DNA of 64,000 nucleotides, taken from assembly GCA_025991245.1 (NCBI GenBank), contig BQMJ01000032.1:62001-126000 (forward strand). Direction: 5' to 3'. A program made the position numbers and the translations under genes. Positions 22,177 to 33,270 of the stretch are shown piece after piece (within the stretch, counting starts at the first letter, position 1; every line of letters starts with the position of its first letter). The notes beneath the pieces are model-generated. The model was not told the DNA's origin. It did not search any database and saw nothing but the letters and a program-made list of their open reading frames with translations. The DNA is from Galdieria partita. Lineage: Eukaryota; Rhodophyta; Bangiophyceae; Galdieriales; Galdieriaceae.

Positions 22177-24368
22177 TCATCGTTTTGTTCTCTTCCAACG
22201 AAGAAAAGAGTTCAAGACAAGTTGCCGAGACCGTGGAATATCTTCAAAACTTGTTCGTGACTTTGTAAGATTATCTATGGGAATTGGAACAGCTACATTC
22301 GTTGTCTCTGGAACGGAAGACTCTTCATTCGATACTGCGCAAGACGAAGAAGAAGAAGAAGGAACATCAGGAATTGCTTCCAAAGTCAAATCAGAGTTGT
22401 TCTCCGGTGCCGAGGTTGCTAGTAAAGGTGTCGACTCATTCTGAGTAAACGGCAAGTCTGTATTCCAAACAGAAGGTAAGCAAAGCGATTGTGAGATGAT
22501 TATATCATCACAAGGCCTATCGATTCCAGCCAAAACTTCATTTACAGGACGATGAAGAGACGACTTTACAGAAACATCTTTGCCACTCCAACTGTACTCT
22601 TCCGGAGCAGATGAAGCATATAGCTTAGATAACTTATCTGATGTACCTCTTTTATCGAATGCTTTGTTTTTAAGATCAGTAGATTCGTTGTCCTCCTGCC
22701 AATTCATATCCTGTGCTAGCGCTTCGTTACCCTTCCAGGCTTCATAAAGATTAGGCAAAGAAGCTACTCCCTCACACTGATACATAGACTTTCGTACTTT
22801 CTCTCTTCTTTCTTCTATGGGACTTGTCACTTTAAAGGCATCTTCATGATCTCGTCTTGGAGAGTCTACATCAGCTCCTCTCAAAAGTCTTTTCAAATCA
22901 GTCTCTTTGATAGCTATATAACCTTCTCCGCGAAGACTACAAATACTTCAATAACAAACTTTCAATGCGTCAGTTTTACATACCGAGATTGCTTTAAGAA
23001 TGAAGAGGAACGGTTCTGTAGTTTCTGACGAAGTCCCTTCACTATCAACCTACTTACGGGTTTCATCGAAGTCATATCTTGATATTGATCTGTCTCATCG
23101 ATGATCTCTTCCTGTAGAATTTCCTCTATGATATCCTCCAAAGTTACCACACCTAAAAACTTTCTGATTGAAAATATGATGCTCTTGAAATCAGTATTTT
23201 TCGTGAAACCTACCGATGGCGCTCATGAGGCTTGTCATAAACAATGGCCATATGACTATGACCCCTTTGAAATTCACCCAGTAAAGTTTCCACGTTGGTT
23301 TGATCCGAAACATATAAAGGAGCAGTAACCGCAAGTTGATCTTCTGCATGTTTCGAAACAAAAACTCTAATGGGAAGTTTCTCGCTAGGATTATATGATA
23401 TGAGACCTCGTTCCACTTTTAGAAAATACAATCCTAATCATTTTACTAACGAACCTTTTACCAATAGCAAAGCAACGACATTGTTTCTATTCCCATCATA
23501 AAGTGGGATCCTTGAATGTCCATTTTTAGCTATCTCTCGAGTAAGTTTTCTATCCAACTTTTGATCAACATCCAACATAAAGACATGCTCTGCAGGCGTC
23601 ATGATGTCTTTCACCTAAAACAAACTGAATGACTGGACTAATCTCGAGATAACCAAATAACCTTTTTGTCTTTCAGAGCCAAGGCACTTTCAACTATGTG
23701 ATATTCATCAGAGGTCAATACATTATACTTGTATCTTTCATATAAATCGAACAATGTTTTAAGCTCCCTGCGATTCAAGACTCTCAAATAGTCACGTCCA
23801 ATAATGACATCCATTGCCTTTGACAATGGAAACGATATAGGAAAACAAAGGAATACCAAAGCTTTTACAAAGGAAGAGAAATAAGAGGCTATTTTCAACC
23901 CATGACGAAGACAAAGAGCTTCTGGAATGATGTTGCCAAAAAGGAACATTCCGCCAACTGAAATAACAAGTGGATATATACCATGAGGAATCAATGGATA
24001 TATTGTCAGCGGAAGCAGTTCTTGTGCGACAGTGGAAGTCACCAAAAGCGTAGTCAAAACCTGTTTAGCTTCATGAGAAAGAAAAAAAAATAAAATCCTA
24101 TCTTACAAGGTTAGACTTCTTTCTAAGAGGCAAAATTTTACGGGCATAGTCAGATTCTTCCCCTGAAGAGCTGGCCGCCAATACTTCCAACTCCAACGTA
24201 CTTAAAGTAAAAATTCCCTGAGTGAGACCCTAATTTGACGAATGACACAGCACTACATAGAACAAGAAGGAGGTACTAACTGAAGAAACTGCTGCTAGGA
24301 AAAGACTAACTGCTGCTAGTGCTAGAAGAACTAAAGGGTGCAAATTCTCTATAAAGCCATGCTTCATC
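22177..24368 (-). CDS. CNNM/CorC-type transporter (DUF21 plus CBS pair)
   Basis: Seven exons: 24281-24368, 24107-24229, 23662-24060, 23455-23614, 23214-23415, 22984-23163 and 22177-22936; introns 39-51 nt; about 636 aa. DUF21: GLTQGIFTLSTLELEVLAA, then GNIIPEALC, matching the GEIIPQ signature, with several membrane helices to about residue 170. The CBS pair follows (KDIMTPAEHVFML, GHSRIPLYDGNRNN, FQRGHSHMAIV, LGVVTLEDIIEEIL). The final 250 residues are a Ser/Glu-rich tail. The family moves or senses Mg2+ and other divalent ions. Oddity: in exon 1 the frame from the ATG is one base off the frame that continues into exon 2; a run of five A (24300-24304) lies at the break, so an assembly error, a real frameshift or a different splice (82-nt intron) must be considered. 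Confidence 0.85.
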
Positions 24369-25190
24369 TGTTGACTTGCTAATTGATTTTGATCATGTTG
24401 GACAATCGTGCTTAAGAAGAAAAGAACAAGTTTCAGTTATAGAGTAATAAGATTTTGGGTAAACTGAATCCTAATCATATCCAACTTGAGCAAAATTTGT
24501 TGCTATTAGGTAAACTGAGCTTGTGAAAGGTACCCAGTCAGACGAGTTTAGTTGGAAGGGCTAGTTTCCTTCTCTGATAAACAGTAGTTTTATACTCCTC
24601 CAAAATAGAACTTGCGATGTAGCGTAAAAATAGCTCCCTTTCTCTGTATTCATGTAAATACTTTGTACTGTTAAAAGACTTCGATCAAAGAATAACAGAA
24701 TGATTGGAGACTATTCTATTCTTACACCGTTTCAACTCTTTTGCCATTTTAATATATCAAAAAATTGTAACATTCGACCGACATAATAAGAACTGGAAGT
24801 TGAATTTATAAGAAATTCACAGTTATCTTCAGGGAATACGCAAAGGAAGCTTGCGATTCCTCTTTCGAATAATATTCAAAGGAATGATGTCGAACAGAGA
24901 GCAGTGACACTATTGTACGTATTTAGGGAGATGTTTCTCTATGATAAGACTATCACAAGAATAACCACATTTACTCCTAATATAGTAATGTTCTAAGACT
25001 ACAGCTCTTTAATGATGTAGTCCTGTACAAAGAACTGGGAAGTTCCATAAGAATATCACATGAGGGTTCGTTTCAATCACAATTCTCGGCTCTCCATCAT
25101 GCCGTGTCCATTGTTTCAAGGCATTTTAGAATTGTGACAAGTTTTCACTATCCCACCAAAGCACGTATGAGGAAAGATTGCTAGAAAAAG
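24369..25190. promoter_or_regulatory. Long divergent intergenic region
   Basis: 822 nt between the CNNM start (minus) and TSG101 (plus), long for this window. A pyrimidine-rich run ending in AG just upstream of the CNNM ATG (about 24408-24420) could be the acceptor of a 5'-leader intron. No coding frame or RNA gene recognised. Confidence 0.35.
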
Positions 25191-26783
25191 ATGGACAATT
25201 TAGGTTTCTTTCAGGAACTGGTGAGTATGAAAATGGAAAGAGATATTATCTTACTCTGGACAACGCTAGGCACAAAGTGGATATGATAACTTTGCAATTC
25301 AAAGATTGCAAGCGGAACTGAGAGAAATCAAACAGAAAGGAAAAAAGCTTGGATTGACTGTTGGTTTCCACCCTATATTTAAACAAAGGATGTGGTAGGA
25401 AAGTTACGTTATCTCTGGAAAAGGAGTCTAACGGACTGTTAGTTGTTTGGAAGGTGTGGTTATCATAGTCTATAAAGAGAGGTCATACAACATTCCGGTA
25501 TCTATATGGATTCCTATAGGATATCCTCAATATCCACCTCTCGTCCACGTCGTTCCAACAAGTTCCATGATACTAAAGCAGGGTCATAGATATATGGACC
25601 CACAAGGCGTGGTATGCTGAGCATTCAATTTTCACTAGTCGCTTGCTGAAATGTTTCTTTATCTTAGGTACATCATGAAGTATTGAGTAGATGGAATTCT
25701 CAAATGTATGGACTTTCAACAATAATTCAAGTTTTAGAAGTTATATTTAGTCAGGAACCTCCAGTTTTTGCAAAGCGTCCTGAACAGATGACTACATACA
25801 ATTCAATCAATCAGTCTGTTAGCCATTTCAAAAACAATGTGCAAAAAGGCAATGAACAAGCTTTTCAAGTTGACGGTCCTGATATTTCAAAGAAATCTCC
25901 ATTGAGGAGTTTAGTTAGAAGTAAATATACTGGCCCTGTCGCGAGTAACATACCTACTCAGTTGGCAGCTCCAAATCTTCAGGATTCTTATCATCACTAT
26001 CCAACTTCTCCACGAAGCATGACTTCCATGACACTAACTCCTGAAGAGTTGAAACGAAGGTATGACTATGCTGGATAGACAAAGACACAAGTTTACTTGC
26101 TCATTTCATAGAGAATTGGTGGAAAAGGCCAGTGAAAGAATTAGAGTCTTTTTAGCAACTTTTGTACAGCAGTCCAGAACGGAAATAGCACAACTTTTGG
26201 AACAGAGGAATCAGTGCGTTGCGGCTAGTGAATCAATCGATGCAGGTATTGCAATTTGACTGCAACTGAGCAATTTCACTTGTCACCTTTTAGAAATGGC
26301 TTCAGCAATAAAGGAACAAGAGGAAGCAGAAAAGGAGTATGAGCAAGCGCAGACAGTTTATGATGACTTGAGTCAATGGCTTGAAAAGGAAACGGTACTT
26401 TTCTGCTTTTTGAGACTGTTTTGCTTTTTAAACTTCATCTAGCCGAGATTGAATGAAATGAATTTAGATTCCTTTCTTATATTCCCCACTGTAGACCAGA
26501 GCAAAGTAATGTTACAGTGTTCTTCATACTCATGGATACTTACATTGAATAGATTGAACAAATGCGGGCCATGAATGCTGCCTATCAGGATGCCCTATGC
26601 TTATTAGATGAAGGTCTAGAAGAACAAGTCATCTCTTTGGAGCAGTTCTTAAAAGTAGGTTCCTATCTCTACCAATGGAATGGTTTCAATTCTTATTTGC
26701 TTCTATAGGAAGTAAGAAAGATATCCAAAGAACAATATCAGTTGCGTTCAGTATTAAAGGAACTTACCTCCAAAGCGAAATGA
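25191..26783 (+). CDS. TSG101: TSG101/VPS23, ESCRT-I subunit
   Basis: Nine exons: 25191-25220, 25270-25394, 25443-25611, 25668-26059, 26112-26245, 26294-26394, 26443-26505, 26553-26654 and 26709-26783; introns 47-56 nt; 396 aa, close to human TSG101 (390). UEV domain: SYNIPVSIWIPIGYPQYPP, VPTSSMILKQG and FSQEPPVFAKRP; like other UEVs there is no catalytic Cys at the E2 position. A Pro/Ser linker and a coiled coil (residues about 220-310) lead to the steadiness box, LLDEGLEEQVISLEQFLKEV. The family binds ubiquitin and late-domain peptides and sorts cargo into multivesicular bodies. The exon 2-3 junction uses a CTAAC branch-like site. The exon at 26443 is only 63 nt. Confidence 0.9.
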
Positions 26784-27253
26784 GGATAAAAAGAACAATT
26801 GTGAGTTATTCCTATCGTTGTTTCGATTATAGTCATTAAAGCAATCAACTCTATCCCCTATTGAATTTCGTAATTGTTTTTATACTTTTTCACTCTGTGG
26901 AAACATATCATCTTCAACTATTATGAATAGTAAATGCATTTAAAATATTGAAAACATTTAAAATGATAGAGGACCTATAATTGGCTCTGTCAACTCTTTA
27001 ACGAGAAATGATAACAAACCCTCAGTGAATATCGTAACATAGTAAAAAAGGCATTGGTAGGCCCTATGATGAATTCCAATTGGAATTCTATACGCATTTT
27101 CATAAAAACTGTTATAGGAAATATAGAATGTGACAAACAAGAGATTCGCTCATTGCATCGAACACTACTCTGCCAAAATACCAACTTTATATTTGTAGAA
27201 TCTCTTTCTTCACTTGGGTACCCTATGTGTGTCTTGTAAAGACAAAGAATACC
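26784..27253. other. Convergent 3' region
   Basis: 470 nt between the stops of TSG101 and FabZ. AT-rich; short frames on both strands, none with a family feature. Confidence 0.4.
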
Positions 27254-28236
27254 TCAAGACTGTACTGAAAATGTAAATTCTCCCTCAACTGCCAATTTTC
27301 CATCCACATACCCTCTAAATATACAATTGTGCAATAAACAAAAGTGCTTAACATTTCAACTTACTTTCCACTCATTTTACCGATTCCTAATTGTTGCCGA
27401 ACAGAAAGTACCTCCATTTGCATCACCAAAGTATCACCTGGAGTAACTGGCCTCCGAAAGCGAACCTGAGTAACACCTAGAGCCTATGAATATCAGCCAA
27501 AATAGAAAAGAGGAACACACCTGCAAAATAAAATTCACGATAGCTTTCCGATATAGGAGGTTGAAGCATCACTATTCCACCCAACTAGCAGGTTTTCAAT
27601 AGGATCATTGCCAGTCAAGTTCCTATTTCATACCTGTGCCAAAGCCTCAAGCATATAAACTCCCGGAAAAATAGGTTTCTCTGGAAAGTGACCAGTGAAC
27701 TGAGGTTCATTGAAAGTAACCTAATTTCAAGCATTTCTGCTGAAAACCAAAACACAGAGAAGCATTCATCTAGCTTACGTTTTTAAGACCTATTGCTCTT
27801 TTGCCCGCTTCAAACTCTATCACACGATCGATCAGTAAAAAAGGAAAACTATCCAATATACACAAATCACTCAATAGTAAAAGGAAACGTTGACAAGTAC
27901 CGATGGGGAAGTATCTTCAATATTTCTGTCGGTCCATATACTGTAGTAACTCCTGAAAACAAGAATATGCTTAAAAGGTCTGCAAATGAGAACCTCAAAC
28001 AAACCAGAGTGATTTTTTGATAACTCTTCGGCAGAGAGTTGCATTCTAAAAGCGAGATCGATGTTCTTGTAAGACAGAGTTTGCTCCAATCTTTTGAAGC
28101 GTAAAAGAGGTGATCGGATATTTTGATGTTTCTCAAAGTGTGTTTTTGGTTGTTTAAGCTTGTTTGTATGAACCGAACCCAATCTTTTGGTTTCTACTGG
28201 AAACAAGTTGCTGCCAACATACATTGCCTGAACCAT
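27254..28236 (-). CDS. fabZ: FabZ, 3-hydroxyacyl-ACP dehydratase, plastid-targeted
   Basis: Seven exons: 28005-28236, 27901-27952, 27779-27848, 27634-27720, 27521-27584, 27365-27476 and 27254-27314; introns 44-58 nt; 225 aa. A basic/hydroxylated N-terminal extension of about 80 residues fits a plastid transit peptide. The hot-dog fold is complete after splicing: [38 protein letters not shown] with the catalytic His, then [19 protein letters not shown] and [15 protein letters not shown]. Glu of the catalytic pair is in YMLEAL. It dehydrates 3-hydroxyacyl-ACP in type II fatty acid synthesis. All exon phases agree. Confidence 0.93.
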
Positions 28237-28620
28237 ATTGTTGTTATGGACAAAAGCTTAATGGATCTCTAAATTACATCATTCACAGATATTATATCTT
28301 ATTTGGAGTAATGCTTATTCAGTCTAGTTGAAGTCAAATGTTTTCTATCTAAAAATGTCCTTTGAGACTGTATCTTGACCAAATGATATTCTATCTAAAG
28401 TCTCTGATGAAATGCTTGGAACTAAAGAGATAACCATTTCTGATCCATTTGAAACGTCAACTTCGAGTCCATTCACAAAATATTACTTTGTCAACTGCAG
28501 CTATTTCAGAGAAACGTTGTTTATTCTTTTGTGTGATGTGTTTTGAGCTGAAGAAAAGGGAAATTTCCTATGAGAGGAATTGCTTTACTGTATCAATCAA
28601 TTTGAAAACCAAAAGAATTG
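28237..28620. other. Intergenic, nothing recognised
   Basis: 384 nt between the FabZ start and the last open segment of the unresolved minus-strand gene. A 90-codon plus-strand frame starting at 28449 runs antisense to that gene and shows no domain. Confidence 0.35.
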
Positions 28621-29344
28621 TCAATTCCAACAAATTGTATGAAGAGAAAACCATTTTTGCCATGCCATTGTTTCTCTTCGAAAGTTTGTTCCGATGCGTC
28701 TTATTTCAGCTCGCAATTTGAAACTTTCATCAGCAATAAGTCTCCAACTTATGATTTCACTCCAATTATCATCCATAAACTCCTCTAAAGCTGAAGAATC
28801 ATTATTGTTCACAAACTGTGATAATCGAAGTCAACTTTCTCAGGAAACGCTCAGTGACTATGGATGTCTCAGATTCTATCAAAACAAAAAGTAAATTCCA
28901 AAACATTATATTTGTTCTTACATTACCTTTTGGTGAAATAAGCAGAAGTAATATCTTGAATTGGACTCAAGTTGTTTTCACTGTTCATACAATACTTGAA
29001 TATATTCTCGAGTTTTTGATATATCTTCAGTTCGTTTCCTTATATCGGCTGACTCAACCTATTCTGGATATTGACGCCAGCTTGTATTAGGATTCCGACA
29101 AGCTGAAAACTGCAAAGAACTACAAACAGGTTCTTCTTCCGTTCCAGTTGAACTAGGAGTGTCATCTTCATAAGTTCGCAGGATGACAGTTGGTTATCTT
29201 CATGAATTTCAACTGCACTTGAGTCTTCCGTTTCAGGAAGATGGAGTATGCTCTTCTCTTTCAGTCGTGACAGAATCCTACAAAAAAAGGAATCAGATTC
29301 ATTCACTTGTGTACAAACATATATACTTACAGTGCTTTTAACAT
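28621..29344 (-). CDS. Multi-exon gene, product unidentified, model unresolved
   Basis: An ATG at 29344 opens a 14-nt exon (29331-29344), then a clean 53-nt intron (29278-29330), then an open frame reading ILSRLKEKSILHLPETEDSS. From about 29190 two frames compete: one keeps the start frame to 29040, the other reads a more protein-like stretch (TYEDDTPSSTGTEEEP, later ADIRKRTEDISKTREYIQ) but contains a stop in the middle. Further open segments lie at 28930-28990, 28840-28890 and 28630-28815 (ALEEFMDDNWSEIISWRL). I do not recognise a family. It could be a real gene with more introns than I can place, or a decayed gene. Its start is 205 nt from the divergent ALG11 start. Confidence 0.4.
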
Positions 29345-29549
29345 GAGACAGTGTTATCCACGGTTGTTTGTTCTTTCACTAGTCGTTTGCTGTTACCTTT
29401 CTGGCAGTGTCTCTCCAATCGTTGGGATAAAACACAATGGAAACAGCAAAATGGGTTTCTAGTTAAATAGGAATGTCATTTTCTACTTTTTGAACTTTCA
29501 GCAGAAACAAAACAAGTCACACAATCTCCAAGTCTTGGGCGAGAGAAGG

Positions 29550-31597
29550 ATGGAGGAATGGTTCATCCTATGCGGTTGCTTATGGACGATCTTTGTATTG
29601 AGTTATACAGTATACATATCCAAAACTTTACACAAAAATAAGAAAAAAATAGAAGATTTCCATAAAGACAAAGCCAATCTGAGTGTCGGTTTCTTTCATC
29701 CTTATTGTTCTGCAGGAGGCGGAGGGGAACGAGTTTTATGGTAAATCTTGGCGCTCTTCTCTTCTGACTCTCACACCAAACTTCTTTACAAGGCTGGAAG
29801 TATCTCATCTTTTGGAAAAGTTTCCCACTTGTAAGATTATTATTTATACTGCCGAACAAACAACTGTAGATGTAGGGGTTGTTGTATTGTAGATAATGTC
29901 ATATGAACCTTCATCTTTTTCCAGGCACTGACAGACAAAGTTTACAAACAGTTTGGAATTCGTGTCCTTCCAAAGTTTTCTCTCGTGTTTTTAGAATCGG
30001 CCTTTCTTTTGGGTTAGTTGGTTTCTTTGAGCTATTTGCCTATCTGAGTGTCATTCCACCATAGAACCAAAGGAGTATCCATGGTTTACGTTGCTTGGTC
30101 AAGCCATTGGCTCTATGTTTGTAGCTATCGAAGTAAGAATGGAGTTTTGCACTTGTATATCTATAACAATTCTTTGTAGGCACTGCTACGTTATACTCCC
30201 AATTGCTTTATAGATACGACAGGTTTTCCTGCGTCCATGTGTATAGCTCGATTTTGTTTCGGATGTTATGTGGTTTGTTATGTACATTATCCAACTATTT
30301 CAAGTGATATGTTGCAAGTAAGAATGGAGTTTGTTTCTCTTGAAAGAGTTGTTCATGGCTTTAGGTCGTCAAGCAGAGGCAAATCAAATACAACAATCGC
30401 ACTTTTATTGCAAAGTCTTATTTGGCAACTCAATGCAAATTATTTTACTATCGAGTAAGTTTGTCGAATGAGTGAAATATGCATATTGTGATCATTTTAG
30501 GCGCTGATGTTTTTATATTTTCTTACTGGAAAATGTGCTGACGTAGTTATGGTTAGTGAAATGTAGTTTTACAAGTTTTGGTATACAAGTTTGGTGGATA
30601 CTCTTTAGGTCAATTCTTCTTGGACGAAGCAACATATTTCTGTTATGTGGAAACCGCAATATTTGAAAATTGTCTATCCACCTTGTTCGGTTAAAGTATA
30701 ATGGTTCAATCACTTATCTTGAGTTTCTTACTTTGTCTATAGACGTTACTTGATTTTGGTTTGTCAGGTCGAAAGCAGCATTGGGTTGTGTCCCTTTCAC
30801 AATTTCGAGAAGAAAAGAATCATGCCTGGCAACTCTTTATTATTCATAAACTGATTCAGCAACATGAAGAGAAAGATTTACAAGGTTTGTTGCATGATGG
30901 TCTCACTACTGCATCATTTTTAAAAAAGTTGTTTAGATTTTTGTTTGGTGATGATGGGAAGTACTCGTCATGAGCAAGATAGTGAAAGAGTTACTCAACT
31001 TCAAAAATTGGCAGATGACTTGAGTAAGGAATTGCTTGTTGTTGCAGATAATTTTGTGTAACTTTTGAACAGAAGTATCATCCTATATTCGATGGATAAT
31101 CAATGCAAGTCGTGAACAAATTGACTATTATTTATCGAGAGCTACTATTGCATTGCACACTATGCGAGATGAACATTTTGGTAGTTGCCAATTCATCTTG
31201 CTATTTTTAGATAATGAAATAGCTGCTTTATTAGGTATTAGTTTGGTAGAGTTCATGGCTGCGGGAGTGATTCCTATTGCTCATCGTTCAGGTGGTGTAG
31301 AAAAGGACATTATCACTCACGAAAAGTAAGCATGCAACTGAACTACTTTATCTCTAAGAAAACTAGAAATGGATATTTGGCTAGCAATACTGAAGAATAT
31401 GTTGCAATCCTTGAAAAATTGCTATTTCAACTATCAGAGGAGCAAATGCATTCCATACAAGTAAGTTGGCCATTGCTATTTTGGTATATCTGGGTTGAAT
31501 TCTTTGATAGTGCAATATGAGAATACGAGTTGAGGAATTTTCGGATGAAACATTTGCTGCAGAATTCACGAAATATTTGCTCTTTCCTCGTTGTTGA
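29550..31597 (+). CDS. ALG11: ALG11 alpha-1,2-mannosyltransferase
   Basis: A dozen or so short exons, the first 29550-29740, then 29793 onward. A membrane anchor at residues 4-20 is followed by the ALG11 N-terminal signature [18 protein letters not shown], continued across a 52-nt intron. Later exons give [32 protein letters not shown] then [30 protein letters not shown], and the GT4 motif region [14 protein letters not shown] with [11 protein letters not shown]. The end ([12 protein letters not shown]) also matches. ALG11 adds the fourth and fifth mannoses, both alpha-1,2, to the dolichol-linked oligosaccharide on the cytosolic face of the ER. I did not fix every exon boundary, so total length is approximate. 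Confidence 0.93.
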
Positions 31598-31695
31598 TTG
31601 GAAAGAGATAGTTCTCGAATGAAATGGGGTTTGATGACAAGATTTATATACAATGAATGAATGGCATACAAATACTTCAACAAAAGGAGATTGCA

Positions 31696-32334
31696 TTATG
31701 AAGCAGAAGGTGGTGGTGCAGAAGGCTCATAATAAGTTGTGCCTGGTACCGTATTCGTTGAATATAAATAAGAACGAGTTGGATAATTCCAGTAGGGAGG
31801 TGATGTTGGAACTCCATGTGAAAGAGGAGGCCGCGGAATCGGAGTTTGGTAAGGAATCGTTGGTCTAGTTCTTGTCGTAAACTTGCGATAAGATAACCAA
31901 CGAAATCCAATATATATACAACTTAGGAAGCCTCCAACACCAACAACTAAAGAAACTCTAACAACCCATTAGCCTTTTGGAAATAGCACATAAAAGTGAC
32001 ATACACAAAGACAACTATTCTCCAAGTACTCGTTTGACAACTCCAGTAAAACTCACAGTTATTGAGTTCGTCAGGATAGACTGAACCACAGGCCTTTTAT
32101 GAATCAAAACATATTTCCAAACACTTTCTTCATCAACTAATACCTGAAACAGACCACCACAAACTTGTCCGTTGCACACCATCTGATTATTACAAAGAGT
32201 GCAGCAGGTTTCCCAAGCAAACTAGGATATTCTCTTTCAGAATACTGAATATCTATTTTATTTCCAAAGCATACCACAACGTTTCTAGATATCAGGGCAA
32301 ACCAAAACAGAATAAAATAATATTTGATAAGCAT
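31696..32334 (-). CDS. Small type I membrane protein with Cys-rich ectodomain
   Basis: Four exons: 32275-32334, 32144-32221, 32005-32093 and 31696-31957; introns 53, 50 and 47 nt; 162 aa, all phases agree. Plan: signal peptide (MLIKYYFILFWFALISRNVV), about 50 residues with nine cysteines (CCTLC, CNGQVC, then CGS, NNC, SC), one membrane helix (VVFVVSLVVGVGGFL), then a basic Tyr/Pro-rich cytosolic tail (RPTIPYQTPIPRPP, TSPPYW, SAPPPSAS). This layout recalls animal Shisa, VOPP1 and WBP1-type adaptors, but there is no clear sequence match and no PPxY motif, so I leave it unnamed. Stop lies 98 nt from the ALG11 stop. Confidence 0.7.
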
Positions 32335-32345
32335 ATCAGAATTGG

Positions 32346-33113
32346 TTACTTTTTCTCAACGATAACGATACTCGGAGCCAAAGAACGATTGATCCTACAA
32401 CGATCTATGAACAATAAGCTCTTGATCAAAGGAACAACACACCACTGATGATAAGTTACACTCCATGTCTTCTTAGATAACTTGGTAACATAACTCAGAA
32501 CTTGATTTCGTTCTTCTAAACCTCCAGAGTGACCAATATAACAAACCAAGGAAACAATACCCGAAGGACACAACTTTGGAAGTAAACTTTCCAAGCTATT
32601 TATGGTTGTTTTGGCTGCTGTTCTTATTTGTCTGTCTCCACTCGGTAAATAACCCAAATTATAGCTTATTAAACGAACGCTGTTATCCGCTACATATTCT
32701 GAAAGTAATTCATGACTCTTGCAAACAAACTTTATTCGTGGATACTGTGATGGATCGATCGCTGACTGCAGAAGCGCTTCTGTTTGATCAATGGCAGAAC
32801 TTTGTATATCACAAGCAAGCAGAAAACCTTGGGGACCAATCAACTTGGCGATACGTAGTGAATCTCTACCTTTTCCACAAGTTGCATCGATACAAGTGTC
32901 GCCAGGTTGAACATAACTGGACCATATCGCACTTTGAAAATCTTTTTGTTGACTGAGCCGCAACTTTGGATGATACGATGCACAACAAGTATAACTACGT
33001 TGATTCATCCCTCTTTTCCATTTATTCACCTGGCAAAGTCTAAAACAGTCAAGGTATGGTAACCAACCAAGTCGCAAAGAATTGGATTCTTTCAGCCATC
33101 CATGTGCATACAT
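32346..33113 (-). CDS. YtqB-type SAM-dependent methyltransferase (rRNA methylase family)
   Basis: Single exon, 255 aa from the ATG at 33113. After a basic, aromatic N-terminal region of about 65 residues, the class I fold begins: motif I as CIDATCGKGRDSLRIA, then LLACDIQ, then SYNLGYLPSGD, the family-specific motif of the YtqB/PF06962 putative rRNA methylases. VCYIGHSGG also fits. Bacterial members have about 190 residues, so the extra N-terminus may be an organelle presequence. Target RNA is not known from the sequence. Starts only 11 nt beyond the neighbouring type I membrane gene's start (stop of this gene at 32346 against ATG at 32334 on the same strand). Confidence 0.8.
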   Translation of the reverse strand: MYAHGWLKESNSLRLGWLPYLDCFRLCQVNKWKRGMNQRSYTCCASYHPKLRLSQQKDFQSAIWSSYVQPGDTCIDATCGKGRDSLRIAKLIGPQGFLLACDIQSSAIDQTEALLQSAIDPSQYPRIKFVCKSHELLSEYVADNSVRLISYNLGYLPSGDRQIRTAAKTTINSLESLLPKLCPSGIVSLVCYIGHSGGLEERNQVLSYVTKLSKKTWSVTYHQWCVVPLIKSLLFIDRCRINRSLAPSIVIVEKK

Positions 33114-33270
33114 GTCTATACAAACAATAGGGCAACCCAAAGAAATATTTCATAGGAAAAGGGATACAAATGGATTCCTAACAAAATATGATTTTTTCAT
33201 AGATACTCGCCAATATTTGAAATTTCTGGATTGTTTTGTTTTGGGTCAACGACAACAAAATGTCCACTTC

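Noticed and set aside
32576-32956. 126-codon plus-strand frame
   Set aside because: It is antisense to the YtqB-type methylase motifs and carries no motif itself.
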